DNA of 64,000 nucleotides. It comes from Phoebastria nigripes. Lineage: Eukaryota; Chordata; Aves; Procellariiformes; Diomedeidae. Under the pieces are notes generated by a model, which saw nothing but the letters and a program-made list of their open reading frames with translations, ran no database searches and had not been told where the DNA came from. Position 1 is the stretch's first letter. The number at the start of each line of letters is the position of its first letter. The position numbers were made by a program, and so were the translations under genes. Positions 58,443-64,000 of this stretch are shown here, piece after piece. The stretch is taken from contig JAYKAV010003432.1 of assembly GCA_035582835.1 (NCBI GenBank), positions 537,732 through 601,731 on the forward strand, in the 5' to 3' direction.

Positions 58443-58530
58443 CCGCTCAGCGCCGCCGAGTGCACTCCCAGCCCCTCTCCCCGCCGGGCTCGGGCGGGGG
58501 GAGCAGTGCTTTCCCTCACTGCCTGCGTCG

Positions 58531-61500
58531 CCTTTTGTTATTTTTTAAAAAAAAAAACCTTTTTTATTGATTTTTTTTTTTTTCCTTCCCCTCCCCGTTC
58601 CCGGCCGCTTCCCCGGGGGTCCCCAGGAGCCCGCCCGGCTCCTGCCTCCAGCCCCGGGCAGGGTCCTCCCTGTCAGCGGGGCAAAGCCAGCGGCAGGTGG
58701 GAGCCACCTCCCTTCCTTCACCTGAGGCACTGAAACACCGTATTTGTTGTTGGGTTTGGTTTGTTTTTTTTTTCCCCTTTTATTCTTCTATTCTTCCTCC
58801 TTTCTCACGGAAGAAGAGTAATTAAGCCCTGAGCGCGTGCCCCTCGGTGGTTTCAGGCTCTGCCATCCCCACCGGCCCCTGAGCCATTGGGGATCACCCA
58901 TATATCGGGGTGCAATGAATGCCTTTAACAGGGCGTCCTTTGCCAGGACACACCTGTGCCTGGGACGAGCAGCGTTGCCCAGATGAACCCACTGGAAATG
59001 CATTCAAGGAATGCACCAGCGACGGGTTTTTCTCCTGCCTGGAGGTGGGTTTGGGTTCCCACCAGCAGCACGGCTTGTGTGTCGCTCCATCCTACACCCA
59101 TGTCAGGAATTGTTTCTTGAGCAGAAACAGCCAAAAATTGTCCCCAGCTTGTCAGTCCGTAGCCACGCTGCCTCCCTCCATCCCCTGGGAGCACCCTGTG
59201 CTTCAATTCATGCTTATAAAGCACTTTTTGAGCCTGAGAAGGATGATGCAAATGCAAAGTATTCCTAACAAATCACTATTGCTCTTCATTATCATTCAAG
59301 GTATTTTGCATATTAACTAAGCAGGCAGAAAATGTGCTCAGCGGGGCTTATTCGCTGCCGCAGTTGTTTACTCTGTAGGTGGGGATCCCTCCTCCCGTGT
59401 TTTCAGGCTGTGCTGCTCACAGGGCACCCACATCCTTTCTTTAAAGCCATCGCTGGTGGCATCTCACCCTCTGCTCCTCATCCCTTGGGGGGGTGAAACT
59501 CCCCCCTTTAGCATCTTTTCCCTACAAGCCTGGTAAGGAACAGCACCGATTTGGTGGGAGGACAGCCAGCATCGCAGATATCTGTTTTTTCCCACTCTGA
59601 TGTCCTTGGTGAATCCAAATAAATTGCAGGTGGCTCTGGGGAAAGTTTGGGAAGGAGCAAAGAAGGGGAGAAAAACCTGCACCCTGTCTAGAAATTACCC
59701 TGGGTAACACATTTGACAACATAATCTCTGCAAAGCCTCCAAGATAGCTTTGTCAGGCAAACAAAACTTGTTCCTCTCCTTTTATTAAATCAACTGTAGA
59801 AACAAAATGTGAAGTACTGGCGCAATCGGGAGCAAAGGTTTCAGTGAAGCCTGGGTAGCAGTGATAGCCCAGGGGCAAAGCACAGCCATTGCCATGAAAT
59901 ACCAGCTAGTGCCGTGTGTGATTTTCCATCAAGTTTATCATAATCTAAAACTTTAATTAAAAGTTAGAAAATAAAAACCCCAAAATACATACAAAATCCC
60001 TGAAGTGTGTCCTAAGTGCTGAGTTGCTGGAAATTGTCTCCTTCAGGAGACAGAAGCTTCTTTCTATTTGGGAATCAAAACTTGTGTTGATCATAATATT
60101 TAACGAGCACTGGCTCTTAAATAGCATTTTGTGGTACCACCTCTTGCATTCACATCGAAGGCACTTAGAGGTGAAAATGAACCAAATACCAGGTTTTTTT
60201 CCCCTCTAAGCAGANCCAATGGCTTCCTTGCAAGTACAGGACGGGTGTTGGAGATGTGTGTGCTCCCCCAGATGCTCACAGGTCCCAGCCTTGTCCCTGT
60301 GTTGCAATGACACATGGAGACCCCAGGCACAGAGGGATGGATGGACGGAGGATGGCACGGAGCAGCGAGGGGCTCTGGAGGGCTCGGCGAGGCGGGCAGG
60401 GTGCTGGGGCTGGCACTGGAGATTAGGAGCAGAGTTATCTGCTCTGCAACAGGCACCCCATCATTCCACATCAGCTTTTGGGGTTTTATTTAGGTAGAGG
60501 AGCGAAGGCGAGTTTGCCGTTGAATTCAGACGGGCAGGAGAAACCAGCATTTCTGCAGTGAAATCCCTTGACCCCCAAACTACAGTTACAGCGTTGAATT
60601 TCGACGCACGAGCAGTACATTAACACCAATAACCCCATCCTGAAATCCTCCGCGGAACTACTTTGGAGCAGGATCTACTGCTGAAAGCGCAGGTGGCCAG
60701 GGTAAAATGAGAGCTGAGTTAAACTTATTCCTCAAAATTAGGGGCAATACCTGCACAGTTCAAAGTGCTTTAAACTCTCTGTGTGTGTATTAAGGTTTGC
60801 AGGTAAAGGTTTGGGCTTTCGCTGGATGTCTCTTGTACGTGACACCACCTGTGCGTGACACGGTAGCAGGTAATGCAAAAATATGGAGCATCAATTCTGA
60901 CAGTTCCAAATGTCATCAGGACAGAGTTGACTGTTGCTAAATACAACCCCAGGTCCTGAATTTTTGCACGCAGAGTTGTCCCAAAGGCCTTGAAGCNGGA
61001 CTTCCCTTCTCCTGGGCCGTGCAGAAGTCACCACGTGCTACATCTGGGCACGATCCTCGGGTCTGGCTGGGGCTGCAGTGTCACTGTACCCTGGGCATGG
61101 TTGCAGTGGCTGTTTCTGCAGCAAATGTTCCTACCTGTGTTAAAGTAATGAAAAATTAATCAAGGTGTTAAAGCAATGAATAATTAACAAAGAAGGATTT
61201 TCCTGCAAATAAAACTGATTCTGTCCAAAGCTGGATGTAGCTTTGCAGCGAGCCTCCAGCCCCGAAGGCGCTCCCACAGCCCTGGGAGCCTGCAGCCCAG
61301 CCCCGGGGAGCGGGGACCAAGCCGGCACCATGCCACACGGCACCAGGAACCGCTCCCCAGCTCAACGCCTCGCGCGTGGCCAAAAGCATCACCATGGAAA
61401 GTCCTGGGGTCAGTATAAAAGCCCTTACGAGCGGATGGGTGGGTGCAGAAAAGTCTTAAAGCCTTGGCAAATGCCGGAGGTTCAAACCTTTGAGTGGGTC

Positions 61501-64000
61501 TGGGAAGATGTGATGGGGGACAAGCCACTCCCNGCTCTGCCATGGGCAAGTCACCAACAGGCTCTACACCTCTGCTCTTCCTCCGTCAACATGAAAAGTG
61601 TAATAAGAAAAACACAGGAAAGCATATTTTGCAAAGCTCTAGTACCTGTATAAATTAAATGAAGAGGCTGTAACTGCCTGGTTTTTAAATGCCAGTGGTT
61701 TCATCTCCAGGTTGCTCACAACCCTGGTGCAGGGAGAGGTCACCCAGCCACGGACCAGGCTGCTTCACTTATCAGGGCTGTCGCTGCGCTCTCGGTTTAA
61801 TAGATGGTTTGGCTCCAGGATCCCTCAAACATGCAGGGGAAGTACCACAATTAAAGAAACTCTTCAGTCTTGACACAGAAAATCATTCTTACTTAGGGGC
61901 ANGGAGAGGTTGCTTCTAAAGGAGTCTGCTGACCCACCCAGACGCTCAGCAGCCTGGTATGAGCTTTATCTGCTCTTCTAGACCAACCTGAAGTCTACAA
62001 AGCACTCAGCAGCGAAGGGGTCAGCCCCAGCAACATGTTCATCAACCACCAGTTTTCTCTCAGAAGAGTTTGGTTGCCNGTTATCCCGTAAGAATTCATT
62101 TCTGCTGAAGGCAAACCTCTTCCAGTTTGATCTTTTATTTTTGTGCAGACTTCACTGCAGAGGAATTTTGCCTCCAGGAGCAGGAGCTCAGACACCTCAT
62201 AAATGCTTAATAGCTCTGACCACCTCTTCTGAGTTATTATTTTATCAAAAAAAGATTTATTATGGTTCTGGATGGCTCAAATTCACTGAGATCACCAATG
62301 TGGTATTTTTTGTCGTTCATATTGGGTGTACCCAATGACAGTGTCACAGCCTTTAATAACATGCTTTAATTAATCCTGGAATTCTGAATGTGCTATTATG
62401 TTCATTTTTCAAAGAGGGGTCACAGTAGTAAAGAAAAATCTACATTGCTGGCGCAGGGCCACACCAGGAGTCTGTGGCAGACCGGGAAATTAATCTCTTA
62501 ATCATTCTGCCAATTTGACCCAGCGGTGAGAGCAGAGACCTATGACTACCTGAGCTCTCTGGACTGATGAAACTATTTCCATTACCTGGGACGGCCTTTC
62601 CCACTTGCAAAATAGGAGAAGCGGCTCTGAAGTCCTCCGTATGGCTTTGGAGATGGCTGCTGAAAAGCACTGTGTAAGGGCTAGACATCCCGACTCACAA
62701 CCCACCTCTCCTGGTTTGCAATGTTTTCACATTTATGAATGTTTCCTTTCTCGATGTCTGTAGGAGACAGACCCTGTTTGGATACAAGCAATTCAAGGAA
62801 CAAGACATGAAGAGGCTCCGCTCTGCTCTGTCTAGTCACCTGTCTGGATGGTGTGAACTTGTCCCTCTTCCATCTGCTGTCTCAGGAAGCTGCTCTCAGA
62901 GAAATTTTGTCTGTCAGCAAGGATAAAACCCCACCACACTCGGTGCTGTGCCCCTCAGCAAGGCAACATCTTAGGGCCAGGTTCTTCCACCATTTACACC
63001 CATAATTAGTTCGGTTGCTCTGCTAAGATCACTGATACTGTTTCAGATTAATATTTCTCTACCTGGCCTTTTGCAAACAGCTGTACGGCTTTCTGCACAG
63101 GCAAAAAACATTTATCGACTTGGTGTCTGCTTTAAACCAAGAAGATGAGGNGACTGTGCAGGCAGTTTATTCCCGATTCATTCCAAGAGGCCTGGGAGCT
63201 GGGGCTCCGATCCCAGCCATTTATCAGCTTCTCTATGCATCCGTTGACACTCCCCAACAACAAAACCCACAGGAGTCCTGGTACTCACCAACAGGGAGCC
63301 AAACACTGAAAGGGGAAGGTAGGGAGGAGGAAGAAGGTAGAGGAAGTGCTTGGGTGAGAGATGGAAGTTGGAGAAGAAAAGGGTGGAAAAGCAGGNGCTG
63401 GAGGAAAGATGCTAGAAGCCGAAAAGCTGAAGGAGGAGAGGGAAACATCTGCAGATAAGCAGAAGCAAAGGCTCAAATGGAAAAATGTGAGGAAGAAGAT
63501 AAAGCATTTCCAAATGCCGCAACGTCTANGAGCAAGAAAGGATATGAGGTTATAAATGGATTCCTCACTTCCCTCCTCTGAAAAGCACAGAGGAAAACGA
63601 AATTAAATACATACCAGGGAGCTGGTTGAGGGCAATGCCATGGGGAGAAGCAGGATTGCTCCCACCTGTCCTCCTTGTGTCACCCGCTGCTCCTCCTACA
63701 TAAAGGGCAATCTGGACATTAACATGGGGGGCTGAGAGAGCAGTGAGGAGGTGTCCCTTCTCCCCACTGCCAAAACCCTTTCGAGACCTTCCTGCTGACA
63801 TCTGGCTATTTTTTGTATTGCTCCGTCTTAAAATATTGTTGGTNCTCCACCCCTCCCCATTCTGTGTGTTCAGACTATGGCATTGGTGGCAATCCAAGGC
63901 AGTCCAAAGAGGCAGAGTTGCCATCAAAATGATAAATAATAACCCTTTTTGCAAGAACAGGATGACTTCAGTCCTGCACAATTAAATCTGTCCAAGCAGA
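58531..64000. other. Region upstream of MYO5B, no gene recognised
   Basis: Beyond the promoter repeats the GC content falls and no coding exon is convincing on either strand. In mammals the next gene on this side is CFAP53 (from memory), whose last exons would be expected on the minus strand; none could be read here, so it may lie past 64000. A purine-rich tract occupies about 63305-63500. Confidence 0.65.
63305..63500 (+). repeat. Purine (GA)-rich tract
   Basis: About 190 nt dominated by A and G, which gives Lys/Glu/Arg-rich open frames on the plus strand by composition. No splice sites or protein match support coding use. Confidence 0.75.

Larger units (their letters stand above)
57360..58530. 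promoter_or_regulatory. MYO5B: CpG-rich promoter region of MYO5B
   Basis: CpG density and GC content rise sharply around exon 1, both in the first kilobase of intron 1 and upstream of the ATG. No TATA box is seen, which fits a CpG-island promoter. The region is interrupted by an N gap and by repeats, so the start site cannot be set. Its use in both directions is possible but not shown. Confidence 0.7.

Noticed and set aside
58048..58733. Several 150-217 codon frames upstream of the MYO5B ATG on both strands
   Set aside because: They are translations of the GACC, GGA and GGCTC/GGTTC repeats.

Overview
The window looks like nuclear DNA of a bird. Coding exons are short and widely spaced. Two CR1 retrotransposon tails carry the avian-type ATTCTATG 3' end, and the longest gene present is a vertebrate myosin V heavy chain. 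No bacterial, organellar or viral gene organisation is visible. The species cannot be fixed from the sequence alone.

Main gene: the minus strand carries the 5' part of MYO5B (unconventional myosin Vb), running from high to low coordinates. The start codon is at 58047-58049 and exons 1 to 7 lie at 58023-58049, 28400-28510, 24901-25072, 22469-22613, 6304-6460, 3564-3707 and 2368-2449. All seven have GT/AG borders and mutually compatible phases. They encode about 279 residues: the N-terminal SH3-like region, the P-loop GESGAGKT and switch [10 protein letters not shown] of the motor. Exon 8 and everything downstream lies beyond position 1.

Promoter side: a CpG-rich, partly unsequenced region (N gap 57868-58002) surrounds exon 1. 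Just upstream of the ATG are (GACC/GACG)n, (GGA)n and a long GGCTC/GGTTC pentanucleotide array. I recognise no gene in 58.5-64 kb.

Most unexpected signal: the opposite (plus) strand of MYO5B intron 4 contains at least four phase-compatible exon-like segments (8148-8185, 9405-9491, 9628-9737, 11013-11180). They encode a hydrophilic, partly coiled-coil-like polypeptide that I do not recognise. A further plus-strand exon at the window start (1-119) is phase-compatible with the first of these. If it belongs to the same gene, the transcript would be interleaved with MYO5B exons 5 to 7. Two other plus-strand segments (298-402 and 786-936) could instead give an early stop with an SV40-like PKKRKV motif. 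A 46-nt segment with excellent splice sites (11290-11335) breaks the reading frame. It could be a poison exon, a sign of decay, or an alternative 3' end.

The rest is intronic or intergenic sequence with homopolymers, microsatellites, short tandem duplications, one perfect hairpin, two CR1 fragments, two N gaps and about 60 isolated N positions.
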